From Paenibacillus gyeongsangnamensis (GTDB lineage Bacteria > Bacillota > Bacilli > Paenibacillales > NBRC-103111), in NCBI RefSeq assembly GCF_027533625.1, contig NZ_JAQAGZ010000010.1:62001-126000 (forward strand): a stretch of DNA of 64,000 nucleotides. The letters run 5' to 3'. A program made the translations under genes and the position numbers. Within the stretch, counting starts at the first letter, position 1. Every line of letters starts with the position of its first letter. The notes below the pieces were generated by a model. It searched no databases and was not told the DNA's origin. It was given only the letters and a program-made list of their open reading frames with translations. Positions 45,648 to 54,792 of this stretch are shown piece after piece.

Positions 45648-46367
45648 TCACCACCTTGTCCTGGTATAAGAGAATAAGATTGATAAGATAACCTTCATCA
45701 TATAATACGGGCTCTTAATGGGGGTGATGGAGGACGAGCCGTGCTCGCGCTGCCTCATTTCAACGCCTACCTCGCATATGTGAAGTCCGTGCTTTTTGAG
45801 CAAAATGATCGCGTCCGGCTCCGGATAATCGTCCGGATAGTGCTTGGACAGCAGCTGGATGCTCTTCCGGTTATAGATGCGGAAGCCCGAGGTGCTGTCG
45901 GTCACCTTCGTTTGGATCAGCAGCCGGAACAGTACATAAAATACCTTGATGCCGAGTCTTCGAGTCCAGCTGGTCCGAAACGACTTGATATCGAGAAAGC
46001 GCGAGCCGATGACCATATCGGCCCCGGTACGGGACATCGTCAGAAACAGCTTGTCCACTTCCTTCGGCATATGCTGGCCGTCCCCGTCGATTTGGACCAT
46101 AAAATCATAATCGTGCGCATGAGCGTACATGAAACCGGTCTGTACGGCCCCGCCGATGCCGAGATTATAGGGGAGGTCGACCACCTTGACCCCTTCCGAC
46201 TTCCTGGCGGTCGCCGAGGTGGCGTCCTGGGAGCAGTCGTTAATCACGAGAATATCCGAATCGGGGATGCTCTCCCGGACATCGTAGATGACCTTGGAGA
46301 TATTGTGCTGCTCATTGAATGCAGGAATAACGATCAGTATTTTTCTTTGCAGGTTTCCTTGTTCCAT
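45648..46367 (-). CDS. GT2 glycosyltransferase (DPM1/GtrB-like)
   Basis: This 239-residue GT2 enzyme has VIPAFNEQHNISKVI, ILVINDCSQDAT, the DGDGQH catalytic motif (QIDGDGQHMPKEVD) and GSRF. No C-terminal membrane pair is present, so it is the short soluble form that makes polyprenyl-phosphate sugars. The start is ATG 46367, inside the 3' end of the GT-C gene. It probably supplies the lipid-linked sugar used by the GT-C protein. Confidence 0.89.
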   Translation of the reverse strand: MEQGNLQRKILIVIPAFNEQHNISKVIYDVRESIPDSDILVINDCSQDATSATARKSEGVKVVDLPYNLGIGGAVQTGFMYAHAHDYDFMVQIDGDGQHMPKEVDKLFLTMSRTGADMVIGSRFLDIKSFRTSWTRRLGIKVFYVLFRLLIQTKVTDSTSGFRIYNRKSIQLLSKHYPDDYPEPDAIILLKKHGLHICEVGVEMRQREHGSSSITPIKSPYYMMKVILSILFSYTRTRW

Positions 46368-47655
46368 ATAGCAACATCCCCGAATATTTATTGGCGATTG
46401 ATAAGGCCCAGTAAATGACGCGATTGGCCCCGTAAGCGACGACAATGACGATGAACGGCATGCCTGGAGCTTTGTAACGGTACATGAAGTCAATGAAGAA
46501 GACAATACAGAAGAGATAAACGGCCAGAATGATCAGCCAAAGCACCGAGGCTTTCCTGAACCGCTTGCCTGCGATCGCCGCGACCGTTCCCGTTACGAAC
46601 AACAAGGTCGGAAGCAACTGATGGACGATTCGGAGCACGCCGCGTTTGGTATGCAGGTCCGTCTGCCACACCCATCTTCCGAGGAAGGCAATCGTACGCT
46701 TGCCGTAGATGACAAGTACGTTGTCCCAGTTGTTGACGATGAAGCTGGCGATAAGGCTGTTCCCTATGTTTATCGTATAGTTCGGTTTGAATTTATGGTC
46801 GTATGGCGAAGGCTTATCGTAAATCCAGCCGTTGGCGTATATATTGTACAGCACTTTCTTGGCGTTGAACTGCATGGATGCGAGAAGGGGGTCCAGCTTG
46901 CCGAGCGAGTACACAAAAGCCAGGGCTGCAATCATGGACGCGATGGAGCCGCCGATGATCCATCCGTATTTTCGGAGAAACCCGGTGATGACGGCACGGT
47001 CCAGATTGATCACGATATAGATGAGAATAAAGAGAAAAGAGACGAGCCCCGTTGGACGGAAGATCAGCATATAGGCGCCGCTTGCGACGAACAGAATTTT
47101 GTAAACGCTTTTATTGAATTTTAGAGCCATTAGGAGAAAGTAGACATTCAACAGCAAAAGGGTGATGAAGAACGTTTCGGTCAGGATATACGTCGACCAA
47201 AGCGTCATGTCCCAAAGATCATAGTAGAAATAAGCCGCCAGGATGGCCGTGCTGCGGTTGAACAGCATTCTCGCAATCTTAAATACAAGTATGATGCTCA
47301 GGCTGGCGACGACAGCTTGGATGAAGATGACGGAAACAGGGTCCTTGACTGCGGCAAGCAGCAAGGCAAGCAGGACGTTATACCCTAAATACATAATATC
47401 GTTCATATGGAGGCCGATGTTGAAATGGTTCATTAAAGCGTAGGCATAATCAATGTACCATTGGGAGTCTTCGGATTGGGGCAAGCTATTCCCCGGCCTC
47501 AGCAAATAGAAGAAATAGCTCAATCGGGCGTCAAGCGACAGCAGGATAAACGGAATATAGTAAATAAAGTCGCGGTCCTTGTACTTTTGCAACAGCCGGT
47601 ACGCTGAATCCTTGTATTTAAGTAAGAGAAGATCCACTTGTATAAACAGCTCCAA
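46312..47655 (-). CDS. GT-C-type membrane glycosyltransferase
   Basis: This 447-residue protein has about ten helices and a large first loop with acidic residues (LPQSEDSQWYIDYAYALM), as in GT39/ArnT-type enzymes that use polyprenyl-phosphate sugars outside the membrane. The first listed start (TTG 47655) lacks a ribosome site; GTG 47637, after GGAG, is the better candidate. It overlaps the GT2 gene by 56 bases. It is the first gene of the seven-gene glycan operon. Confidence 0.8.
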   Translation of the reverse strand: MELFIQVDLLLLKYKDSAYRLLQKYKDRDFIYYIPFILLSLDARLSYFFYLLRPGNSLPQSEDSQWYIDYAYALMNHFNIGLHMNDIMYLGYNVLLALLLAAVKDPVSVIFIQAVVASLSIILVFKIARMLFNRSTAILAAYFYYDLWDMTLWSTYILTETFFITLLLLNVYFLLMALKFNKSVYKILFVASGAYMLIFRPTGLVSFLFILIYIVINLDRAVITGFLRKYGWIIGGSIASMIAALAFVYSLGKLDPLLASMQFNAKKVLYNIYANGWIYDKPSPYDHKFKPNYTINIGNSLIASFIVNNWDNVLVIYGKRTIAFLGRWVWQTDLHTKRGVLRIVHQLLPTLLFVTGTVAAIAGKRFRKASVLWLIILAVYLFCIVFFIDFMYRYKAPGMPFIVIVVAYGANRVIYWALSIANKYSGMLLYGTRKPAKKNTDRYSCIQ

Positions 47656-47950
47656 GCTACAGCGTGTGATGTACGAAACTCAATTAATTATTGCATACGT
47701 ATTGGAACGACCGCAAGAAAAATTTAGATAAATATTTTGTAATTTATGAGACTATCGGCCTAATTTAAAGGGGTAACCCAGCAAGCGCGGGGAGGGCGCG
47801 CCGGAAGGCGAGGCTCTCTTTTTTTGCCCATTCTGTGAATAGATCGGACGTATCGGCGCAATATAAGAAATGTTTTCAAAGAGTGGAAAAAAGTGTAACC
47901 GCAGAAGCAACATGGAAACAATATGAATTAATATTTTTTCAAAATAATAA

Positions 47951-47979
47951 TTGATTTGAGAAATTTTTTTTCATATAAT
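47951..47979 (+). promoter_or_regulatory. gntP promoter with RpiR-type operator in the spacer
   Basis: TTGATT (47951-47956), 17 bases, TATAAT (47974-47979). GAGAAATTTTTTTTC (47958-47972) fills the spacer and matches 12 of 15 bases of GAGAAAATAATTTTC in the gntZ promoter, one base before the -10 in both. The rest of 47656-47950 is A/T-rich without a clear gene. Confidence 0.7.
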
Positions 47980-48023
47980 TGAAAAGCCGCTTCGCGGCAG
48001 GAGAAAAGATAGGAGGGCTCACC

Positions 48024-49373
48024 TTGTTATTACTTATCGTATTGGCTGCGATTGTCGTACTTCTGTTGCTTATCACTGTGGCCAAATTAAATCCTTTTGT
48101 CTCTCTGATCATTACGGCGATCGGCGTCGGCTATGCGGCTGGCATGCCTCTGGTCGGACCGGATTCGGCGCATCCCGGCATCATCGATTCGATCAAGGCC
48201 GGTATGGGTAACACGCTCGGGTTCTTGGCGATCGTCCTCGTGCTGGGCACGATGCTGGGCAAAATGATGGCGGAATCCGGCGGCGCCGAGCGGATCGCCA
48301 GGACGCTCATCGACCGGTTCGGGGAACGAAACGTTCACTGGGCCATGATGTTCGTCGCTTTTATCGTAGGGATCCCGGTCTTCTTCCAAGTAGGCTTCGT
48401 CCTGCTCGTACCGCTCATCTTTACGATTGCGCGCAAGACCGGCGCATCCTTGGTACAGATCGGTCTGCCTCTCGTTGCGGGCCTCTCGGTCGTGCATGGG
48501 CTTGTTCCTCCGCATCCGGCGGCTATGGCGGCGGTCGGCATTTTCAAGGCGGATGTCGGTCTCACGATTCTGTATTCGATTATCGTAGGTCTTCCGACGG
48601 CCATCATAGCCGGACCGATCTACGGGAAGTGGATCGGCAAGCGCATCTTCAAGGAAATCCCGAAGGAAATCGGCGAGCAGCTGGCGGAGAGCAAGGAAGG
48701 GAAGGAGCTGCCGGGCTTCGGCAACACGGTATTTACCGTGCTGGTCCCGGTCATCCTGATGCTGACGGCGACCATAGCCGATCTCTTCTTGGTCAAGAAC
48801 AGCCCGCTGTTCAATTTCTTTAAATTTCTGGGAGACCCGGTTGTGGCGCTTCTCGTTGCAACTGTATACTCCTTCTTCAGTCTCGGCTTCGCCCGGGGGC
48901 TGAGCAGGGAAACGATCCTGAAATTTACGAATGATTGCCTGGCTCCGACAGCAACCATTCTGCTCGTCATCGGAGCGGGCGGCGCTTTCAATAAAGTGCT
49001 GCTGGACTCGGGGATCGGCAAATATATCGCCGATTGGGCGCAGTCCTCGCACGTATCTCCCATTCTGCTGGGGTGGGGCATTGCGGCAATGATTCGCGTA
49101 GCCACCGGTTCGGCTACCGTCTCGATGATGACCGCTGCGGGCATCGTCGCCCCGATCGCGGCCGTCATTCCGGGGACGAGCGCAGAGCTTCTGGTGCTCG
49201 CTACGGGCGCAGGATCGCTGATTCTATCCCATGTGAACGATTCCGGCTTCTGGATGATCAAGGAATATTTCGGCATGAGCGTGAAGGAAACGCTGCTCAC
49301 GTGGACGGCCGTAGAGACGATCATCTCCGTAGTGGCGCTCGCGCTGATCATGGTGCTGGCCGTGTTCGTGTAA
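48024..49373 (+). CDS. gntP: Gluconate permease (GntP family)
   Basis: This 449-residue transporter has about twelve helices and GntP blocks: LSVVHGLVPPHPAAMAAVG, AMIRVATGSATVSMMTAAG and LSHVNDSGFWMIKEYFGMS. It imports D-gluconate with protons. The TTG start at 48024 follows AGGAGGG; an earlier in-frame start overlaps the -10 region and is rejected. RpiR, GntZ and GntK genes follow. Confidence 0.94.
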   Translation: MLLLIVLAAIVVLLLLITVAKLNPFVSLIITAIGVGYAAGMPLVGPDSAHPGIIDSIKAGMGNTLGFLAIVLVLGTMLGKMMAESGGAERIARTLIDRFGERNVHWAMMFVAFIVGIPVFFQVGFVLLVPLIFTIARKTGASLVQIGLPLVAGLSVVHGLVPPHPAAMAAVGIFKADVGLTILYSIIVGLPTAIIAGPIYGKWIGKRIFKEIPKEIGEQLAESKEGKELPGFGNTVFTVLVPVILMLTATIADLFLVKNSPLFNFFKFLGDPVVALLVATVYSFFSLGFARGLSRETILKFTNDCLAPTATILLVIGAGGAFNKVLLDSGIGKYIADWAQSSHVSPILLGWGIAAMIRVATGSATVSMMTAAGIVAPIAAVIPGTSAELLVLATGAGSLILSHVNDSGFWMIKEYFGMSVKETLLTWTAVETIISVVALALIMVLAVFV

Positions 49374-49383
49374 GCGCGCAAAA

Positions 49384-49423
49384 AAGGTGGACTCTACGAT
49401 AGGACGTAGGGTTCACCTTTCAT
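49384..49423 (+). terminator. Terminator of gntP
   Basis: AAAGGTGGACTCTACG pairs with CGTAGGGTTCACCTTT (one or two imperfect pairs). Repeat copy 3 starts within about five bases. Confidence 0.85.
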
Positions 49424-49426
49424 TCG

Positions 49427-49526
49427 ATGATTAGAATTATAAGTTGTCGTAACTTATAGCTTCACATTAACCTTGATAAACGCGCTGGTCCTTGTATGAC
49501 AAGGACGGTGTAGCCGTTTATCCTGG
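49427..49526 (+). repeat. 101-nt structured intergenic repeat, copy 3
   Basis: The most diverged copy, about 100 nt, same orientation. It keeps both hairpins (ATAAGTT/AACTTAT; GTCCTTG/CAAGGAC, one pair longer) and the ending CCGTTTATCCTGG. It lies between the gntP terminator and the 3' end of the convergent rpiR gene. Confidence 0.85.
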
Positions 49527-49562
49527 ATGGATCACCGTGCTGCTGCGGGGCGCTTCAGCGCC

Positions 49563-50405
49563 CTAAATGCGGGTCTCGGAGATCGCCTCCCGCACCTTCT
49601 CGAGCGATACCTTCGCGTTCGCTTTGTTGCGGATCATGATATTGACGTAGAGCGCGTCGATCAGGCTCAGCTGGCCGATCCGCGAAGCGAGCGCCTCCGA
49701 CCGGTATTCCGTTTCCTCGGAGCTGGTGAAGAGCGCGACGTCGACATTTTGCCCGATTGGGGATTTCGGGTAGCTCGTGATGCCGATCGTCTTCGCGCCG
49801 CTCTTCTTCGCCGCATGGAGGATGCGCAGCGTGTCCTTGTTCGTGCCGGAGTGCGAGATGACGAGCGCTACATCCCGCTGCGTCAGCTGCGAGGCCGACA
49901 TGAGCTGGAAGTGTGAATCGTAGTTCGCCACCGCCAGAATGCCCGAACGGATGAATTTATGGTAGGCGTCCATCGCGATGACGGACGAGCCGCCGATGCC
50001 GTACAGCTCAAGCCGGTTCGCTTGCAGAATCCACTCAACGGCCTTTTCGATGGCGCTTCGGTCCAGAATCTGCAGCGTGTTTTCCAGTGTGCGGATGTTG
50101 GATTTGAAAATTTTTTCCGCAACGACCTTCTCGTTGTCGTCCTCGGAAATCTCCTCATGGATTTGTTGGATCGGGGTCATGATCTCGGAAGCGAGTGCGA
50201 TCTTGAGCGCCTGGTAGCCGCGGAACCCTAAGCGCTTACAAAAACGGAATACGGTAGCGTCCGCCACATTCAGATCGTCGGCGACTTCATTGATGGTGCT
50301 GTGAATAATTTTGTCAGGATGATCCAATATATATTTAGCGATCCGTTTCTCTTTTTCGCTCAGCTTGCTGTAGTAGGATCGGATCTTGCCCAGGCAGTTG
50401 TCCAT
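49563..50405 (-). CDS. RpiR-family regulator of the gluconate genes
   Basis: This 280-residue regulator has an N-terminal HTH_6 (STINEVADDLNVADATVFRFCKR, residues ~35-60) and a C-terminal SIS sugar-phosphate domain (LYGIGGSSVIAMDAYHKF, VISHSGTNKDTLRIL). The expected ligand is 6-phosphogluconate or a related phosphate. The ATG at 50405 follows GAGGGGGAG. It replaces the GntR-type repressor known from the B. subtilis gnt operon. Palindromes in the nearby promoters are its probable targets. Confidence 0.9.
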   Translation of the reverse strand: MDNCLGKIRSYYSKLSEKEKRIAKYILDHPDKIIHSTINEVADDLNVADATVFRFCKRLGFRGYQALKIALASEIMTPIQQIHEEISEDDNEKVVAEKIFKSNIRTLENTLQILDRSAIEKAVEWILQANRLELYGIGGSSVIAMDAYHKFIRSGILAVANYDSHFQLMSASQLTQRDVALVISHSGTNKDTLRILHAAKKSGAKTIGITSYPKSPIGQNVDVALFTSSEETEYRSEALASRIGQLSLIDALYVNIMIRNKANAKVSLEKVREAISETRI

Positions 50406-50461
50406 GGCGGCTCCCCCTCTTATTTCTTTTTGTGACAAAATTATAGCATATGGATTTGCTG

Positions 50462-50513
50462 GAAAAAAATTTTTCTTTTATTTATTTGAATGAGAAAATA
50501 ATTTTCGTATAAT
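50462..50513. promoter_or_regulatory. gntZ promoter and RpiR-type operators in the divergent gap
   Basis: TTGAAT (50486-50491), 16 bases, TATAAT (50508-50513) drive gntZ. The spacer holds GAGAAAATAATTTTC (50492-50506), whose core GAAAATAATTTTC is a perfect palindrome. A second near-palindrome GAAAAAAATTTTTC (50462-50475) lies toward rpiR and could serve its own leader. Confidence 0.7.
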
Positions 50514-50553
50514 AGAGCTAATGAAGATGCCAAATCACAAAGGAGTTTTGGAC

Positions 50554-51450
50554 ATGAAACTGGGACTAATCGGATTAGGTAAAATGGGATTTAATCTCGC
50601 GCTCAACGTGATGGAGCACGGGCATGAGGTCGTGGCTACGGACGTGAACCCGGAGGCGGTGGACCGCCTGTCCCGGGAGGGAGCGGCCGGCGTATCCACG
50701 ATCGCGGCGCTAACGGAGCAGCTTCCCGTCCCGCGGGTCGTTTGGATTATGGTGCCTGCGGGCGACATTACGGAAGGAGTCGTTCAGGAGCTGAAGGGCC
50801 TCCTGAGCCCGGGGGATATTCTGATCGACGGCGGAAATTCCAATTATAAGGAGTCGATTCGCCGGTCGGAAGAGCTGAAGGAGAAGGGCATACACTTCCT
50901 CGACGTCGGTACGAGCGGCGGCATGGAGGGCGCGCGGCATGGCGCCTGCACGATGATCGGCGGCAACGCAGAGGCCTTCGCCCATGTGGAGCCGCTCTTC
51001 AAGGATATTTGCGTGGAGAACGGTTATTTGTATGCGGGCGAGAGCGGCAGCGGCCACTTCCTGAAGATGGTGCATAACGGGGTTGAGTACGGCATGATGC
51101 AGTCGATTGCCGAAGGGTTCGAGATCCTCGAGAAGAGCGCCTTCCACTTTGACTACGAGAAAGTCGCGCGCGTATGGAACAACGGGTCCGTGGTTCGTTC
51201 GTGGCTCATGGAGCTGACGGAGAACGCCTTCTCGAAGGATGCGAGGCTGGAAGGCCTGAGGGGCGTCATGCAGTCGTCCGGCGAAGGCAAATGGACCGTC
51301 GAGACCGCGCTCGACCTGCAGACCGCTACGCCGGTTATCGCCTTGTCGCTGATGATGCGGTACCGCTCCCTGGAGGAGAATACGTTCTCCGGCAAAGTGG
51401 TGGCGGCGCTGCGGAACGAATTCGGCGGGCATCAGGTTGTGAAAGAATAG
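50554..51450 (+). CDS. gntZ: NAD-type 6-phosphogluconate dehydrogenase (GntZ/YqeC-like)
   Basis: This 298-residue decarboxylating 6-phosphogluconate dehydrogenase is of the short class. It has the Rossmann motif GLIGLGKMGFNLA, the substrate site VGTSGGMEGARHG and the catalytic KMVHNGVEYGMMQ. The short form is usually NAD-dependent. It makes ribulose-5-phosphate from the product of GntK. The ATG at 50554 follows AAGGAG at 8-base spacing. Confidence 0.93.
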   Translation: MKLGLIGLGKMGFNLALNVMEHGHEVVATDVNPEAVDRLSREGAAGVSTIAALTEQLPVPRVVWIMVPAGDITEGVVQELKGLLSPGDILIDGGNSNYKESIRRSEELKEKGIHFLDVGTSGGMEGARHGACTMIGGNAEAFAHVEPLFKDICVENGYLYAGESGSGHFLKMVHNGVEYGMMQSIAEGFEILEKSAFHFDYEKVARVWNNGSVVRSWLMELTENAFSKDARLEGLRGVMQSSGEGKWTVETALDLQTATPVIALSLMMRYRSLEENTFSGKVVAALRNEFGGHQVVKE

Positions 51451-51480
51451 ACGGCGGCCCGGCCAAAGGAGGGAACAAGC

Positions 51481-53019
51481 ATGAGTTCTACCTACATGAT
51501 TGGCGTGGACATCGGCACGACCAGCACGAAGTCGGTCCTGTTCACCAAGGAAGGAACAATCGTTACAAGCCACGGGATCGAATACCCGCTGTATTCGCCG
51601 ACGCCGGAGGTGGCGGAGCAGGACCCGGAGCAAATCCTGCATGCCGTCGTGCAGACGATCAAAACAGTGATCGCCGCCGGAGGCGCGGCGCCCGGAGATA
51701 TCCTGTGCGTGTCGTTCAGCTCCGCGATGCACAGCGTCATTGCGGTGGACGGCGAAGGCCATCCGGTAACAAAGTGCATCACCTGGGCGGATAACCGGGC
51801 CGCGGGCTGGACCCGCAAGATCCGCGAAGAGATGAACGGGCATGCGATATACCTTAGGACGGGAACGCCGCTTCATCCGATGTCGCCCCTGTCCAAGCTG
51901 ACCTGGCTGCGCCATGATCACCCGGACCTGTTCGCGAAGGCGCATAAATTCATTTCGATTAAGGAATATGTTTTCTTCCGGCTGTTCGGCGAATATGTCG
52001 TCGATTATTCCATCGCTTCAGCTACCGGCATGTTCAATCTGTCTGCGCTAGCCTGGGACGAAGAGGCGCTTCGGGTTGCCGGAGTGGCGGCGGAGCAGCT
52101 TTCAAGGCCGGTCCCGACAACGTACAGTCTGACCGGCATGGACGAAGCCTATGCAAAGGAAATGAACCTGTTTGCATCGACGCCGTTCGTCGTTGGCGCC
52201 AGCGACGGCGTGCTGTCCAATCTGGGCGTGGACGCGATCGATCCCGGCGTCGTCGCGATTACGATCGGGACGAGCGGAGCGATTCGCACCGTAACGGACA
52301 AGCCGGTGACCGATCCGAAGGGCCGGATCTTCTGCTACGCGCTGACGGAAAATATGTGGGTTATCGGCGGCCCGGTCAATAACGGAGGGATGATCTTCCG
52401 CTGGGTCCGTGACCAGCTCGGCGCATCCGAGGTCGAGACGGCCAAGCGGCTCGGCATGGACCCGTACGACATCCTGACGGATATCGCCGCGAAGGTGAAG
52501 CCGGGCTCGGACGGGCTGCTGTTCCATCCGTTCATGTCGGGCGAGCGGGCGCCGCTATGGGATGCGAACGCCCGAGGCTCTTATTTCGGACTCGGCCTGC
52601 ATCATAAGAAAGAGCATCTGATCCGCGCCGCGCTGGAGGGCGTGCTGATCAACCTGTATACGGTCTTCCTGGCGCTGGAAGAGCTGATCGGCGTGCCGAA
52701 CAAAATTCAGGCGACTGGCGGCTTCGCAAGGTCTCAGGTATGGCGCCAGATGATGGCCGACATCTTCGACCAGCACGTGTACGTGCCGGAGAGCGTGGAG
52801 AGCTCGTGCCTCGGTGCGGCGATCCTCGGGTTGTACAGCCTCGGGGAGATCGATTCGCTCAGCGTCGTCTCCGGCATGGTCGGCAAGACGCATCACCTGA
52901 AGCCGGATCCGGGGAACGTGAAGATGTACAAGGGCTTGATCCCCATCTATATCCGCCTGTCCCGCTTGTTGACCGAAGAATACGAGGCGATTGCCGAGTA
53001 TCAGAAGAAGTGGATCTAA
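51481..53019 (+). CDS. gntK: Gluconokinase (FGGY family)
   Basis: This 512-residue FGGY kinase begins IGVDIGTTSTKSVLFT and has the C-terminal GGFARSQVWRQMMADIF signature and the ATP site GTSGAIRTVT. With GntP and GntZ beside it, gluconate is the likely substrate. The ATG follows AAAGGAGGG, 30 bases after gntZ; a terminator follows. Confidence 0.93.
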   Translation: MSSTYMIGVDIGTTSTKSVLFTKEGTIVTSHGIEYPLYSPTPEVAEQDPEQILHAVVQTIKTVIAAGGAAPGDILCVSFSSAMHSVIAVDGEGHPVTKCITWADNRAAGWTRKIREEMNGHAIYLRTGTPLHPMSPLSKLTWLRHDHPDLFAKAHKFISIKEYVFFRLFGEYVVDYSIASATGMFNLSALAWDEEALRVAGVAAEQLSRPVPTTYSLTGMDEAYAKEMNLFASTPFVVGASDGVLSNLGVDAIDPGVVAITIGTSGAIRTVTDKPVTDPKGRIFCYALTENMWVIGGPVNNGGMIFRWVRDQLGASEVETAKRLGMDPYDILTDIAAKVKPGSDGLLFHPFMSGERAPLWDANARGSYFGLGLHHKKEHLIRAALEGVLINLYTVFLALEELIGVPNKIQATGGFARSQVWRQMMADIFDQHVYVPESVESSCLGAAILGLYSLGEIDSLSVVSGMVGKTHHLKPDPGNVKMYKGLIPIYIRLSRLLTEEYEAIAEYQKKWI

Positions 53020-53030
53020 ACACAAGATGA

Positions 53031-53068
53031 AATGAGCTCGCCGAATAAAACGGCCGGGCTCATTTTTT
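53031..53068 (+). terminator. Terminator of the gnt genes
   Basis: AATGAGCTCGCCG pairs with CGGCCGGGCTCATT (one unpaired base) and is followed by TTTT. Confidence 0.88.
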
Positions 53069-53161
53069 GCGTGTACGGATCGAGTGAAATGTCTTGAAGG
53101 GGCAGGAATTTTCGTTTTTTTGAGGAACTTAACATGAAAAGGAAGCGGAAGGAGGCATCAT

Positions 53162-54025
53162 ATGAGCGATCAAGCGGTACCGCAGGTCAATCTGCCGGAC
53201 GGAACGCTGCTGCCCGCAATCGGACAGGGCACATGGAATATCGGGGACGAGCCGTCCAAGAAGCGGGAGGAAATCCGTACATTGAGACAAGGCATCGAGC
53301 TGGGCTTGCGCGTCATCGATACGGCCGAAATGTACGGGGACGGAAGGAGCGAAGCGCTTGTCGGGGAAGCGATCCGAGGTATGAGGGATGACGTGTTCCT
53401 CGTATCCAAGGTATACCCGCATAACGCGGGGTTGGCGCGGATCGAACGAAGCTGCGAGGACAGCCTGAAGCGGCTTGGGACGGACCGATTGGATCTGTAC
53501 CTTCTCCACTGGAGAGGCAGCGTGCCTCTGAGCGAGACGATCCGCGGCATGCAGCGCCTGATGGATGCGGGTAAGATTGTGCGGTGGGGCGTTTCCAACT
53601 TCGATACGGACGATATGGAGGAGCTGCTCGGGCTGGAAGGCGGATCGTCCTGCAGCATCAATCAGGTGCTCTATCATCTGGGCTCCCGCGGCATCGAATA
53701 CGATCTGCTGCCTTGGCAGCGGGAGCATCGGATACCGGTGATGGCGTACAGCCCTCTCGCGCAGGCCGGGATGCTGAGGAACGGACTGATCCGCAGCGCT
53801 GCGGTCAGGGAGGTTGCGGAGCGGCATGAGGCATCGCCGTTTCAAATCCTGCTCGCATGGTGTATCCGGGGAGGCGGTATACTCGCCATACCGAAGGCCT
53901 CCTCGGAAGAGCATGCAGCGCAGAATGCCGGTGCCGGCGCGATTCGGCTGACGGCGGAGGACATCGCCGTGCTGGAGGCCGCTTACCCTAAGCCGCTCAG
54001 GAAGGTGCCTCTCGATATCATTTGA
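53162..54025 (+). CDS. Aldo/keto reductase
   Basis: This 287-residue AKR has the catalytic tetrad in place: Asp and Tyr in IDTAEMYGDG, Lys in LVSKVYP and His in YLLHWRG. The NADPH site lies near the C-terminus (ILAIPKASSEEH). It is of the DkgA/YdbC-like kind that reduces small carbonyls. The ATG follows AAGGAGG. It lies behind the gnt terminator and is probably separate from that operon. Confidence 0.92.
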   Translation: MSDQAVPQVNLPDGTLLPAIGQGTWNIGDEPSKKREEIRTLRQGIELGLRVIDTAEMYGDGRSEALVGEAIRGMRDDVFLVSKVYPHNAGLARIERSCEDSLKRLGTDRLDLYLLHWRGSVPLSETIRGMQRLMDAGKIVRWGVSNFDTDDMEELLGLEGGSSCSINQVLYHLGSRGIEYDLLPWQREHRIPVMAYSPLAQAGMLRNGLIRSAAVREVAERHEASPFQILLAWCIRGGGILAIPKASSEEHAAQNAGAGAIRLTAEDIAVLEAAYPKPLRKVPLDII

Positions 54026-54122
54026 CCGGAAGGAGGCATTGATTTATTGGCACGATTTGTTAAACTAACGGTAGGCCCCCTTATGCTGGGGGTCTCTATT
54101 TTTTATACGGAGGATGAGGCAG

Positions 54123-54194
54123 ATGAGCAAGAAAGCAATGCATTTCGATGTGGAAAGGCTTCGCGAGGGAGGGGAAATCTACTATGAACCGTAG
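54123..54194 (+). CDS. Candidate 23-residue leader peptide overlapping the Gre-type gene
   Basis: A 23-codon frame (MSKKAMHFDVERLREGGEIYY, then EP) follows GGAGGA at 7 bases. Its stop overlaps the next gene's start region, so translational coupling is plausible. A different 46-codon frame (TTG 54047 after AAGGAGG, hydrophobic start) covers 54047-54187. It runs across a hairpin GGCCCCC/GGGGGTC (about 54073-54095) with a T-rich tail, so at most one of the two short frames is likely real. Confidence 0.35.
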   Translation: MSKKAMHFDVERLREGGEIYYEP

Positions 54195-54627
54195 TATCGC
54201 GTATGAGAATTCCCGGCATCAGCTGATTCGGCAGCTGGTTTATTTTGACGAGAAACGATCAGCCTTCCTGGATCAGTATTTCCCCAATTACTCTAAAGAT
54301 CGGACGCAAACGGAGCAGCTGCTCGGAGCTTATTCCGAGACGCTGGAGAGGATTCTTCACGAGAATACGCCGGACAGCTTGAACGGGACGGTGCTGATCG
54401 GCAGCCGGATGAGGCTGGATTATCTGGACGACGGCTCGGCCGAGGAATACACGATCGTATTCCCTCATCAGGCCGATCCGTATAACAATTGGATTTCGTT
54501 CCTGTCGCCGATCGGCTCCCAGCTGCTCATGGCGCGTCACAACGGAACGTATTCGCTCGACGTTCCTTCAGGTGCCATGAAGGTGCAGATCGCCAAGCTG
54601 AAATATTACCATTGCAGCGATTTATGA
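54184..54627 (+). CDS. GreA/GreB C-terminal-domain protein
   Basis: This 147-residue protein has an N-terminal helical part of about 65 residues and then the FKBP-like GreA/GreB C-terminal domain (GSRMRLDYLDDGSAEEYTIVFP, ISFLSPIGSQLLMA, VQIAKLKYY). The two acidic tip residues of the long GreA coiled coil are not evident, so transcript cleavage is doubtful. It resembles Rnk-like or Gre-like modulators of RNA polymerase. The ATG follows GGGAGGGGA. Confidence 0.8.
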   Translation: MNRSIAYENSRHQLIRQLVYFDEKRSAFLDQYFPNYSKDRTQTEQLLGAYSETLERILHENTPDSLNGTVLIGSRMRLDYLDDGSAEEYTIVFPHQADPYNNWISFLSPIGSQLLMARHNGTYSLDVPSGAMKVQIAKLKYYHCSDL

Positions 54628-54648
54628 TCTTTTAAGTGGAAGGGCGAA

Positions 54649-54698
54649 GCAGCCCCGGGACGATGTTTCTTCATCGGCCCGGGGCTGCGTTTCATTTT
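54649..54698 (+). terminator. Terminator of the Gre-type gene
   Basis: GCAGCCCCGGG pairs perfectly with CCCGGGGCTGC, with an inner CGATG/CATCG stem, followed by GTTTCATTTT. Confidence 0.85.
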
Positions 54699-54792
54699 AA
54701 GGGTGAGACTACGGTTCGTTATAGATTGCGCTTCGTACGAGAATCGGTTGGCGGGGCTTGCCCGAATGCATAGGGGTTCCTCCTTTAAGCTC

